Origin: Thiohalocapsa sp. PB-PSB1
Lineage (GTDB): Bacteria; Pseudomonadota; Gammaproteobacteria; Chromatiales; Chromatiaceae
Length of the DNA: 64,000 nt
Direction of reading: 5' to 3'
Assembly: GCA_016745215.1 (NCBI GenBank)
Contig: CP050890.1
Span: forward strand, 6,944,001 to 7,008,000
Shown in pieces: positions 35,275-44,402 of the stretch. The notes beneath the pieces were generated by a model. It was not told where the DNA came from and searched no databases. It saw only the letters and a program-made list of their open reading frames with translations. The first letter of the stretch is position 1. Each line of letters starts with the position of its first letter. A program made the translations under genes and the position numbers.

Positions 35275-38200
35275 GCCAGAACGCCGATGCGCCTTTACCG
35301 TTGAGATCGCGCTGGCAGCCCCTGCGTCTGGGGCTCGTGGATTTATTCTATTACGACCAAGAAGAAATCTGGCTGCGCGACGGCAATCTGTTGTTGCGTG
35401 GCAATAACGGCACCGGCAAATCCAAGATTCTCGCCATGACTCTACCGTTCCTACTGGACGGGCAATTGATTCCATCGCGGGTCGAGCCGGACGGTGATCC
35501 CGGCAAACGCATGGAATGGAACCTGTTGCTTGGCGGCCAGTATCAGGAACGCTTGGGCTATGTCTGGATGGAATTTGGCCGGGACCACCAAGGCACCCTG
35601 GAGTTCTGCACCCTGGGCTGCGGCATGCGCGCAGTGGCTGGACGCGGTGCACCGGAACGCTGGTTTTTTATCACGCCCCTGCGCGCAGGTCGCGATCTGA
35701 TGCTGGTGGACGCGAACGGTCGCGCTCTGTCCAGGGACAGGCTCCTGGAGGCGCTGGGCGACCGGGGGGAATTGCACACCAGCTCCACGCATTATCGCGC
35801 GCGGGTCGATGAATTGCTGTTCCAGCTCGGCCCGCATCGCTTCGAGGCGCTGCTCAATCTGTTGATCCAGCTGCGTCAGCCGCAATTGTCCAAACGCCCG
35901 GACGACAAGGCGCTGTCCTCGGCTCTGACCGAGGCCTTGCCGCCGTTGGACCAAGCCGTACTGAACGACGTGGCGGATGCCTTCCGCAACCTGGAAGAAG
36001 AACGCAAAACCCTGGATGGGCTCAATCAGGCGCGCGCTTCGGTCGGTGACTTCTTGCGCCACTACCGCAGATACTGCGCGGTGGCAGCCCGACGCCGAGC
36101 GCAGGCATTGCGCCAGGCACAAAGCGCCTGGGAAAAGATCGGCATGCAATTGCGCGAAACCGCGCAGGCATTGAGCGATGCCGAAATTGCCAAGGCCGAT
36201 CGGGAAAAGCGCCAGGAGAAACTCGACCTCAATCTGCAGCAGAACCGAGTGCAGCTGCAGACCCTGCGCGACAGTCCGGAGATGCGCGATGCCAACCGGC
36301 TCAAGGAGACCAAGGAGCGTGCCAAGGAGCTTGGCAGAGCATGCCAAGCTCAGCAGGCCAGGCAGGAGCGCCTGGTCGAGGACATCAATCGCCATGAAGC
36401 TCGCCTAGCCACCCAAAAACAGGCTTGCGTCAATGACAGCGAGGCGCTGGTGCACAGCCTGAAGGCCTGGCACGAGCACGCGCGCATGGCCGGCATCTTG
36501 TCTGCCCATCAACGCGCGTTGGTCCCGTTGCATCTGGCAGATACCGATCAGGCACCGCAATCGGACCTGGCCATTGATGCGGCTATCAATGCGATCCAGG
36601 CTCAGGTGCAGCGCCGCACCAGGGCCATCGCCGAAATCCGCGGACTGCAAGACGTCCTGGAACAGGCGAGTCAGCAGGAAACCCAGCACCGGGATCGTCA
36701 TCAGCAGGCGATCGAGGGCATGGAACATCTGGATCAGGATCGAATCCAGGCCGCCGACGATATCGATTGTTATAGCGATGCTCTGGTTGCTGCGCTGCGC
36801 CAGGTCCTGCAAGCCAATCAGGAATTACGCCTGGACGACCCGGAGGTCCTGCTCGCCGAGCTGGAGGAGTGGTGCAAGACGCTGTCTGGCGACAACCCAG
36901 CACGGCTTGCCACGCAACAAAGCTACATCAGCACCCGAGACCGTTTGCGCAGCACCAGGGAAGCGTCTTCCCGCGCCCAGGCACAAGCCGAGGCAGAAGT
37001 TGCCGCGCTTCAGCATGAGCAAGACCGCATCCAACGCGGCGAGCTTGCCGAGCCACCGATCCCCTATACCAGAGCCCCGGAAATCCGCCGCAATCTGCAA
37101 GGCGCACCCTTTTGGCAACTGCTGAACTTCGCGGACCATCTGCCACTCGATCAACGGGCTGGTGCCGAGGCCGCTTTGGAGGCCAGCGGCCTGCTGGATG
37201 CCTGGGTCATGCCCGATGGGATCATCTGGGACAGCACGACCTGGGACCGACTGCTCGGCCCGATTGCTCCTACGGTGCAGAATCTTCGCCAGGCCCTGCA
37301 GATCGCCATCGACCCGAACAATAGGGCAGCAACTGGAATCGAGCCCGAGACAGTTGCCAACATCCTGTCCAGCATCGGCTGGGGCGAGCAGGCGCATCCC
37401 GCCTGGATCAGCGGCGACGGACGCTGGCGTCTCGGCCCCGCGTCCGGCGCCTGGAGCAAGCCCGAACCCACCTATATTGGACATGCCGCGCGGGAAGCGG
37501 CCCGGCGTCGGCGCCTACAGCAGATCGCCGAGACATTGGCGGAACTGCAACGGCAGATTCAGACCCTGAGCGCGGGCATCGAACGGCTGACGGCCCGGCT
37601 GACAACCCTGGATCGGGAATGGCAGGCCCTACCGGATGATCAAGCCCTGCGCACGGCCCATCAGCGCCATGCCGATCTGTGCGCACACCTGGCCAGCCGC
37701 AAACAGGAGGTGGAATACCTGAGCGGCATTCTGCAACAGCGCAAGGCCTACACCGAGCAATGCCGAGATGCACGGGACAAGGCCGCGCTGGATTTGGATC
37801 TGCCCACGCAGGCCGCGGATCTGGATCAGGTTGCCGAGGCTTTGGCCCAATATGACAAGTCGGCTGCGGGCTTCTGGCCCAGTCTGCGCCACCATTGGGA
37901 TCGGCTGCGACAGACCGAGGAATTGACCGAGCAGATCGCCGAACTGGCAGAACGGCGTGCCGAACAGGCAGAGGAGCTGGATCGGACCAAGGCCAGACAG
38001 CGCGAGGCCGAGACGATCTGGCACAGCCTGCGCGAGACCCTCGGGGAGCGTGTTGATCAATTGCAGCGACGCATCGGCGATACCGAACAGCGTATCGATG
38101 ACCTGGAGAAACAAAGAGACATCAATCAACAAAAGCGGGTCGACCTGGCCGCGGAGGTCAGTCTTCTGACCGAGCGCCACGCCGGCCTGATCGGCAATCA

Positions 38201-39425
38201 GCGGGAAAAAGACCAGCATCGCCGCGACGCCATTGACACCCTAGCCGATTTCAGCCAGGTCGGTCTGTTGCACATCGCCACGCCGGAGCTGGAAATCCCT
38301 ATGCGCGACGGCCCCTGGCCGGTGGACCCGGCGGTGCGCTTGGCCCGTCAAATGGAGCAGAGCCTGGCTGATGTGGAGCACGGCGACAACGCCTGGCGGC
38401 GCCAGCAGCAGGGCTTGTACGACCGCTTTCAACCCTTGCAGCAGACCCTGTCCCGCTACAACCACTCCGCGCATATCGAGCAGAACGGGGAATTGCTGCT
38501 GGTGCGCGTGATTTTTCAATCCCGCCCCTGTGCTCCGGACGAGCTGGCCGCAAATCTGGATACCGAAGTCGCAGAGCGTAAAGCATTGCTTGACGCCAAG
38601 GAACGGCAATTGCTCGAAGACCACCTGATGAGCGATGTGGCCACGCACCTGCAACAGCTCATCGGCGATGGAGAGCGCATGCTCGAGCGCATCAACCAGG
38701 AACTGGAGCAACGCCCCACCAGCACCGGCATGAAATTGCGCCTGGCCTGGGTGCCGTTGGACGAGGCATCCGGGGCGGCGCCGGCCGGGCTCGCCGAGGC
38801 TCGCAAGCGCTTATTGCGCCAGACCGTCGCCGCCTGGTCCAGCGAAGACCGCGGCGCCGTCGGCGAGTTCCTGCAACGGCGCATCGACGAGGTGCGCCAG
38901 TCCGATGATGGCGGCACCCTGATCCAGCATTTGGCATCTGCGCTGGACTACCGCCGCTGGCACAGGTTCAGCGTGGAGCGCTGGCAGGGCAAGCGCTGGC
39001 GACCCGCCTACGGACCAGCCTCCGGTGGCGAGCGCGCCCTGGTGGTGACCTTGCCGCTGTTTGCTGCTGTCTCCAGCCATTACGGCAGCGCCGCCGCCGA
39101 CGCACCGCGCTTGGTCATGCTGGACGAGGCGTTCGCCGGTATCGACGACGACTCGCGTGCTAAATGCCTGGGGCTGATGGCTCAGTTCGACCTGGACTTC
39201 ATGCTCACCAGCGAACGTGAATGGGGCTGTTATGCCGAGGTGCCCGGTCTCGCCATTGCGCAACTGGTACGCCACGAAGACATCGACGCCGTCTACATCT
39301 CCCGCTGGACCTGGGACGGAAGTCAGCGTCGCATCGATGCACCGCCGCCGATGAGCGCGGCGGTCGCCACAGCGCCGGACCTGGCCAAGCAGAACGACGA
39401 TGACGGGCAACAACCCCGGCTCTGA
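35271..39425 (+). CDS. jetC: Wadjet type II SMC-like ATPase JetC (TIGR02680 family)
   Basis: 1384 residues, within the family's usual range. Walker A GNNGTGKS at residues 44-51, then long coiled-coil arms (about 230-560 and 690-1010, rich in Q, E, R, A heptads), a hinge-like globular part near 600-700 (PFWQLLNFADHLPLDQRAGAE), the ABC signature SGGERALVVTLPLF near 1250, and Walker B RLVMLDEAFAGIDDDSR near 1280, followed by an H-loop substitute LTSEREWG. ATP hydrolysis would drive DNA loop extrusion, letting the complex detect small circular DNA. Signature and Walker motifs look intact, so the system is likely functional. JetD starts 26 bases inside its 3' end. Confidence 0.92.
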   Translation: MSQNADAPLPLRSRWQPLRLGLVDLFYYDQEEIWLRDGNLLLRGNNGTGKSKILAMTLPFLLDGQLIPSRVEPDGDPGKRMEWNLLLGGQYQERLGYVWMEFGRDHQGTLEFCTLGCGMRAVAGRGAPERWFFITPLRAGRDLMLVDANGRALSRDRLLEALGDRGELHTSSTHYRARVDELLFQLGPHRFEALLNLLIQLRQPQLSKRPDDKALSSALTEALPPLDQAVLNDVADAFRNLEEERKTLDGLNQARASVGDFLRHYRRYCAVAARRRAQALRQAQSAWEKIGMQLRETAQALSDAEIAKADREKRQEKLDLNLQQNRVQLQTLRDSPEMRDANRLKETKERAKELGRACQAQQARQERLVEDINRHEARLATQKQACVNDSEALVHSLKAWHEHARMAGILSAHQRALVPLHLADTDQAPQSDLAIDAAINAIQAQVQRRTRAIAEIRGLQDVLEQASQQETQHRDRHQQAIEGMEHLDQDRIQAADDIDCYSDALVAALRQVLQANQELRLDDPEVLLAELEEWCKTLSGDNPARLATQQSYISTRDRLRSTREASSRAQAQAEAEVAALQHEQDRIQRGELAEPPIPYTRAPEIRRNLQGAPFWQLLNFADHLPLDQRAGAEAALEASGLLDAWVMPDGIIWDSTTWDRLLGPIAPTVQNLRQALQIAIDPNNRAATGIEPETVANILSSIGWGEQAHPAWISGDGRWRLGPASGAWSKPEPTYIGHAAREAARRRRLQQIAETLAELQRQIQTLSAGIERLTARLTTLDREWQALPDDQALRTAHQRHADLCAHLASRKQEVEYLSGILQQRKAYTEQCRDARDKAALDLDLPTQAADLDQVAEALAQYDKSAAGFWPSLRHHWDRLRQTEELTEQIAELAERRAEQAEELDRTKARQREAETIWHSLRETLGERVDQLQRRIGDTEQRIDDLEKQRDINQQKRVDLAAEVSLLTERHAGLIGNQREKDQHRRDAIDTLADFSQVGLLHIATPELEIPMRDGPWPVDPAVRLARQMEQSLADVEHGDNAWRRQQQGLYDRFQPLQQTLSRYNHSAHIEQNGELLLVRVIFQSRPCAPDELAANLDTEVAERKALLDAKERQLLEDHLMSDVATHLQQLIGDGERMLERINQELEQRPTSTGMKLRLAWVPLDEASGAAPAGLAEARKRLLRQTVAAWSSEDRGAVGEFLQRRIDEVRQSDDGGTLIQHLASALDYRRWHRFSVERWQGKRWRPAYGPASGGERALVVTLPLFAAVSSHYGSAAADAPRLVMLDEAFAGIDDDSRAKCLGLMAQFDLDFMLTSEREWGCYAEVPGLAIAQLVRHEDIDAVYISRWTWDGSQRRIDAPPPMSAAVATAPDLAKQNDDDGQQPRL

Positions 39426-40707
39426 GCATTCCGAGGCCGATCTGCAGCGGCTCGAGGGTCTGTTGGATCGCCCGCAGCTTGCACGCATCCTGCGGGCAGT
39501 CCGGGACAGCCTGGAGCGCGGTGGCGCTAGGCGGGTTTCCATCGCTCATCCGAGCGAGCAGGAACGCCGGGCCTTGGATGAGCTGTTGGGTCGCAAACCC
39601 AGCACCGGCAAACGCCTCAGCTTGTCCTTGCAACAGTTGGAAGACACCCTGCAACGCGCCGGTCTGGCTCGGGATCTGCGCACGGCCATGGCGAGCCTTG
39701 GCGGACCGCTGCGCGATCTGGCCGAAGAGCGCGAGGAGCGTCAGCGTGTCTGGCAGCAAGTCTTCGATCGCCATGGCGCGCAGGCGAAACGACTGCATGC
39801 GTCCGCCTGGCTTGCAGCATTGGAACGCGAAGGTCTGTTAAAACGGCTCGCCAACCAAGATCCCGCACGCGCCGAAATCTTGCTGCGCCAAGCCCTGAGC
39901 GTTCTCCAATGCCTCCCGCAACGGGGTAAGACCCTGAGCGCACTGGCCGCCGCTTGCCTCGGAGATGCCCACGGACTAGACCAGGGGCAGCCCGTGGCCA
40001 CATTGGTCAGACGCGCCCTGTGCATGGATATCCAGGCGTTTTCCGCCGACGAACCCTGGGCGCATGTCGGTGTGCTGGCGGGTGGCGGCATCAGCAGCAC
40101 CGTGCTGGTTTTGAATCTGCATGCGGAAGGGCATATCGATGGGGGCAGCGACGGAGCAACCGGCTCCATCGTCCATATCGCTGCTGGCCATGGCGAGCCC
40201 GTCTATCTAACCCTGAGGCAGCTTCTGCGAGATCCGCCCGCTTGGGCCGCGAGTCCACGACCTGTCTCCATCTGCGAAAACCCAGCCGTGGTCGCCGAGG
40301 CCGCGAATGCTCTGGGCCGAAATTGCGCTCCATTGATCTGCACCCAAGGCCAACCCAGCGCGGCAGTAACCACCTGTCTGAACCAGCTCGCCAGGGCTGG
40401 CGCCAGGTTCAGATACCATGGCGACTTCGACTGGCCCGGCATACGTATCGCCAATGGCATGATCCATCGTCATGGCGCCATCCCCTGGCGCATGGACACT
40501 GCGGATTACCTGGAAGCCATGGACTCCGGCAAGCCGTTGACCGGTAGGCCGGTCAGCGCCGAATGGAACGCCGAACTCACGCGCGTCATGCAGGCCCGCG
40601 GGCAGGTCATCGAAGAAGAACGGGTGCTGCAAGCGCTGCTGGCCGATCTGGATTTGCGCGTTGACGATGGGCATCCGATCATCGCGACAGAGACGCAATC
40701 GCAATAG
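39400..40707 (+). CDS. jetD: Wadjet type II nuclease JetD (DUF2399, TIGR02679 family)
   Basis: 435 residues. The N-terminal helical part (EADLQRLEGLLDRPQLARIL; FPSTGKRLSLSLQQLEDTLQ-like text) is followed by the C-terminal TOPRIM domain: SICENPAVVAEAAN with the general-base Glu near residue 292 and RYHGDFDWPGIRIANGMI with the DxD near 340-345. This is the topoisomerase-VI-like nuclease that cleaves plasmids once the SMC motor stalls. Start at ATG 39400, overlapping jetC by 26 bases; GAACGACGATG upstream gives only a weak ribosome site, consistent with coupled translation. All four components of the defence are therefore present. Confidence 0.9.
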   Translation: MTGNNPGSEHSEADLQRLEGLLDRPQLARILRAVRDSLERGGARRVSIAHPSEQERRALDELLGRKPSTGKRLSLSLQQLEDTLQRAGLARDLRTAMASLGGPLRDLAEEREERQRVWQQVFDRHGAQAKRLHASAWLAALEREGLLKRLANQDPARAEILLRQALSVLQCLPQRGKTLSALAAACLGDAHGLDQGQPVATLVRRALCMDIQAFSADEPWAHVGVLAGGGISSTVLVLNLHAEGHIDGGSDGATGSIVHIAAGHGEPVYLTLRQLLRDPPAWAASPRPVSICENPAVVAEAANALGRNCAPLICTQGQPSAAVTTCLNQLARAGARFRYHGDFDWPGIRIANGMIHRHGAIPWRMDTADYLEAMDSGKPLTGRPVSAEWNAELTRVMQARGQVIEEERVLQALLADLDLRVDDGHPIIATETQSQ

Positions 40708-40875
40708 AGACAATGGTCGAACATGAGCCAATCTCATGGTCGATTTCCTTAAGCAGATCTCTTGGTCCCGATACCGATTTCGGCTGCAAGACGCTTGCTG
40801 AATTCGCCAACCTGGGTCGCGAGCAGTACGGCCTTCATGAGCAAATCCAGCTCTGAGTTCCGAATCCGACACTGG
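40708..40875. other. short gap after Wadjet
   Basis: Nothing firm. On the minus strand 40749-40838 could encode a 29-residue peptide (KAVLLATQVGEFSKRLAAE in its middle), which reads like protein but has no evident ribosome site; it may be a remnant of a longer gene. Confidence 0.3.
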
Positions 40876-42183
40876 TTACAGAATCGCGGCACGTTTGGCG
40901 GCAAAATAGGCATTCACCAGCGCGATGGGCAGTTGACTCGGTAACAGGTCGAGCACATGGGCGCCAAGGTGCTTGAGCAGTTCATGCTGGCGCCGCCGGT
41001 CGGCGAGGTAGGCATGGGTGCCATGAAAGCGCAGCGCTTGGCGGTGGGTTTCGACCGGTACGGCCAGGGTTTGGTCGAGGATGGATTCGCGCAGGTCGGC
41101 CACCAACACCAGATGGCGTTGGCGCAGTATCTGTACCGCGCGCAGCAGTTCAGGGTGTTCCTCATCGCGGGTGTTGGTCACGAATAACACCAATGCCCGA
41201 CGTGGCTGGCGTTGCATCAGTTCGCGGGCGGCATGCAGCGGGTCGGAGGCATGCTGTCCGGCCTCCAGATCGAACACCGAGGCCAACAGACGATTGACCG
41301 TGTCCGGGTCTTTGCGCGGTGCAAACCAGCGTCGCGGTCCACCATAGGTCATCAGACCAACCGCATCGCCCTGATGAACGGCAACATAGGCCAGCAACAG
41401 CAGCGAGTTCAGCGCCTCGTCCAGATGGCCGCGGCCCTGATCGTCCTGGTGGCGCATGCGTCGGCCGCAGTCGAGCAAAAACAGCAGGCGTTGATCGCGC
41501 TCGTCTTCATATTCCCGTGCAATCAGCTTGCGCATGCGCGACGAGGCTTTCCAATCGATCTGGCGCAGGGTGTCGCCGCGGCGGTACTCGCGCAATTGCT
41601 GAAACTCCGCACCACTGCCGCGCCGCTGCATCCGGCGTACACCCATTTGTGCGAGTTGGTCGTTTGCGGCCAGCAGAGTATAGCGGCTTATTTCGGCAAA
41701 ATTCGGATAGACGCGCACCGTTGCCACGATCGGGATGCGGCGGCGCCGGCTCCAGAATCCAAACGGACTCCGCAGCCGCAGATCGCAGCCGTTGAATTGG
41801 TACGTCCCGCGCCGCGGAGGTCGCAGCCGATAGCGCGGCCGCAAGCGCTCGCGTGCTTTCAGGGCTAGGGATTGAGGTAGATCCCGAACCTCGAAATCGG
41901 GGGGATGCAGGTCATGGCAGTCGAGTCGCAGCAGACGGGCATGGCGGTTGGTAAAGATCAACTCCACCGGACTCCAGACTCCCTGCGGCAGAATACCTGC
42001 GATCTTGCGCCGCAACTCGGGTGGGCGGGTGTTCAGCAGCAACAGGAGATCGGCGCTGGCGAGTGCCGCCAGTAACAGGCCCAGCACCTGCCAAGCGCCG
42101 ATGGCCACTGGCCACCAAGGGGCGAGCAACCCGATGCAGGTCCATAAACCAAGACCGTAGAGCAAGCGTTGGGTCGGTTTCAT
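40876..42183 (-). CDS. DUF58 domain protein (vWA-like)
   Basis: 435 residues from ATG 42183. Two hydrophobic helices at the N-terminus (GLWTCIGLLAPWWPVAIGAW; LLLAALASADLLLLL), a beta-sandwich part, then the DUF58 hallmark FQQLREYRRGDTLRQIDWKASSR followed by a vWA-like domain (LLFLLDCGRRM). It is the last gene of a six-gene minus-strand operon together with the MoxR ATPase; the pair is thought to act as chaperone-like machinery assembling or activating a membrane or metal-containing complex. Target unknown. The spacing to moxR is 22 bases. Confidence 0.88.
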   Translation of the reverse strand: MKPTQRLLYGLGLWTCIGLLAPWWPVAIGAWQVLGLLLAALASADLLLLLNTRPPELRRKIAGILPQGVWSPVELIFTNRHARLLRLDCHDLHPPDFEVRDLPQSLALKARERLRPRYRLRPPRRGTYQFNGCDLRLRSPFGFWSRRRRIPIVATVRVYPNFAEISRYTLLAANDQLAQMGVRRMQRRGSGAEFQQLREYRRGDTLRQIDWKASSRMRKLIAREYEDERDQRLLFLLDCGRRMRHQDDQGRGHLDEALNSLLLLAYVAVHQGDAVGLMTYGGPRRWFAPRKDPDTVNRLLASVFDLEAGQHASDPLHAARELMQRQPRRALVLFVTNTRDEEHPELLRAVQILRQRHLVLVADLRESILDQTLAVPVETHRQALRFHGTHAYLADRRRQHELLKHLGAHVLDLLPSQLPIALVNAYFAAKRAAIL

Positions 42184-42205
42184 GACGTATTGGATCAGGC
42201 GCGGG

Positions 42206-43204
42206 TCATGTCCTGGGTGCAGCAACATTGGCCAAGAGTTCCGCCAACACATCGTCCGTACTGTAGCCTTCGATCTCCAGATCGACGCCGAGTTTGATGC
42301 GATGACGCAATACCGCGTGTGCAACAGCCTTGACATCGCCAGGTGTCACGAAGTCGTTTCCATTGAGCAATGCCTGGGCGCGCGCCGTACGCACCAACGC
42401 GATGCTGGCACGTGGGCCGGCACCGCTGTCGATGCCCTGCCATTCGCGTGTTGCACGCACCATGCGAACCGCATAGTCGAGGATGCTGTCATCGATGGTC
42501 AAGCTAGCGGCGATGGCCTGAATCTCCAGTATCGCATCGGGTTTGATGACGCGTTGCACACGCGACAGGTCAAGCCCGTCGCCCACCGCACCGTCGGTAA
42601 TCTGGCGCACCAGGGCCTGTTCGTCGTCCTTGCCCGGATAGCCGATCAAGGCTTTGATCAGAAAACGGTCGAGCTGCGCTTGCGGCAGCGGGTAGGTGCC
42701 TTCCTGCTCGATCGGATTCTGCGTGGCCATGACCAGAAACGGAGGTTCCAGCGGCAACGGCTTACCCTCGATGGTGACTTGCCGCTCCTGCATCGCCTCC
42801 AGCATCGCCGCCTGGGTCTTGGCTGGGGCGCGGTTGATCTCATCGCCAAGCAGCAGGTTGCAGAACACCGGACCGCGGCGGATGTGGAATTGTTCGGTCT
42901 GCATATCGAAGATGGCATGGCCGGTGACATCGCTGGGCATCAGATCGGGGGTGAACTGGATGCGCGAGTAGTGCCCGCCGATAGCCTGCGCCATGGCTCT
43001 GACCAGCAAGGTCTTGCCAACCCCGGGCAGGCCTTCCAATAGCACATGGCCAGCTGCGACCATGGCCACGATCAATTCGCGGATTACCTGCCGCTGGCCC
43101 AATACGGCACGATTGATCTGGGTCTCCAGGGCTCGCAGTCTGGCGCTGGCAGCGGCAAGCCGTTCTGGGGTGGCAGGGGGAGGTGAGCGTGGGGATTCGG
43201 GCAT
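42206..43204 (-). CDS. MoxR family AAA+ ATPase
   Basis: 332 residues from ATG 43204. Walker A GLPGVGKT (about residues 59-66), Walker B LLGDEINR, sensor I MATQNPIEQEGTYPLPQAQLDRF and sensor II region AGPRASIALVRTARAQAL identify a MoxR AAA+ ATPase of the type always paired with DUF58. It is expected to be a hexameric chaperone acting on the partner proteins encoded beside it. ATPase motifs are complete. It is preceded by the DUF4350 gene with a 43-base gap. Confidence 0.93.
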   Translation of the reverse strand: MPESPRSPPPATPERLAAASARLRALETQINRAVLGQRQVIRELIVAMVAAGHVLLEGLPGVGKTLLVRAMAQAIGGHYSRIQFTPDLMPSDVTGHAIFDMQTEQFHIRRGPVFCNLLLGDEINRAPAKTQAAMLEAMQERQVTIEGKPLPLEPPFLVMATQNPIEQEGTYPLPQAQLDRFLIKALIGYPGKDDEQALVRQITDGAVGDGLDLSRVQRVIKPDAILEIQAIAASLTIDDSILDYAVRMVRATREWQGIDSGAGPRASIALVRTARAQALLNGNDFVTPGDVKAVAHAVLRHRIKLGVDLEIEGYSTDDVLAELLANVAAPRT

Positions 43205-43247
43205 GTGATGATCTGGCGGTTGCTTGGCGGTTGTTGCGGGATTCGGC

Positions 43248-44402
43248 TCACAATCCGCTCCAAAGCCGTTGCAATACACGGCTCTGGGCGGTGAAATCTC
43301 GAGCACTTTGGTGCTGCCGATACAGAGCATCGTATACCTGTTGCGAGCCGATGCCGACCTGCTTGCTAATCCACTCAGCGCGGTCTGCGTTGTCCAAATC
43401 GCGCAACAGCGGATGTCGACGCAGCCAGGCTTGCTCGACGCGCCGACGGGTGGTTTCCAGCTGTAGGCCACCGCGGCCATATCGCCAGAGCAGCATGGCA
43501 CTGGCTTCCAGATGATCGGCCAGGTTGCGCCTTGCGCGCGACGGTGCCGGCAAGAGTGGCCCGATCGGCCTGCCAAAATGCCAGAGCAATGCCGCCAGCA
43601 GCAGAGCTAGGGCAATCAAGGCGTGTGGGGCGGAATGCCAGAGTATCCTGGCCAACGACTGTGAAGCAGAGGAGGCATAGCTGTAGAACAACCAGACCTT
43701 GTCCACTTGCGTACTCATCAGGGCCAGGGCAAACGCGTGGTCGTGGTTGCCGATGTCGCGATTGGTCAAAAAGATCAGGTCGCTGGCCACCATCAGCAGA
43801 CCGTCTCCAACAGGGTATTGGAGCAATCTTGGCTGGCTACCGGCGGTGGCGAGGATACTGGCTCGATTGCTGGTATCTTGCAGGTAATATCGGCTGTCGA
43901 AGCCCACCTCGACCAGTTCGGGGTGGGAATCGAATGCGACCTTCGCGATCACCTCTTCCGGCTTGCATTGCTTGCCGGCGTCGACTCGTAGCAGGGCGCC
44001 GAAGCTGGCCAGGAAGTCATCGTCAGGCGGCTCTTCATCCGGTTCAAGCAAACGAACGGCTTCGACCAGTAACTGACCTCCCTCTTCCAGCCAGGCTCGC
44101 AGGCGCTGTTGGCGTTGAGGGTTGAGACTCTCCAACCTATCGATCACCAACAGATCGCTTGTTGGGGGTAGGTCTTGCAACCAGCCATGGCTCGGTGCGC
44201 TGTCGGCCGGAATACCTGCGCCTTGCAAAAAGCGCTCGGCGGCCAGGTAGGGATTGCGCCGGGCTGCGGCAGACCAGCCGGTTTCCACCTGGATGCTGCG
44301 TCTTTCGAAGTTGCGCTGGAACCAGGTCCAGAGCAGCAGCAACAGCAGCAACGCCAGCGCGCTGATCAGCCAGAATTTGCGGTTGCCGTAGTGCAGGCTC
44401 AT
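43248..44402 (-). CDS. DUF4350 membrane protein
   Basis: 384 residues. N-terminal transmembrane helix (FWLISALALLLLLLLWTWF), a soluble domain with LVIDRLESLNPQRQQRLRAWLEEGGQLLVEA, the GATase1-like DUF4350 domain facing the periplasm, and a second helix near residue 275 (HALIALALLLAALLWHFG) followed by a cytoplasmic tail. Family members occur almost exclusively in MoxR/DUF58/DUF4129 operons. The start overlaps the end of the DUF4129 gene by four bases. Confidence 0.85.
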   Translation of the reverse strand: MSLHYGNRKFWLISALALLLLLLLWTWFQRNFERRSIQVETGWSAAARRNPYLAAERFLQGAGIPADSAPSHGWLQDLPPTSDLLVIDRLESLNPQRQQRLRAWLEEGGQLLVEAVRLLEPDEEPPDDDFLASFGALLRVDAGKQCKPEEVIAKVAFDSHPELVEVGFDSRYYLQDTSNRASILATAGSQPRLLQYPVGDGLLMVASDLIFLTNRDIGNHDHAFALALMSTQVDKVWLFYSYASSASQSLARILWHSAPHALIALALLLAALLWHFGRPIGPLLPAPSRARRNLADHLEASAMLLWRYGRGGLQLETTRRRVEQAWLRRHPLLRDLDNADRAEWISKQVGIGSQQVYDALYRQHQSARDFTAQSRVLQRLWSGL

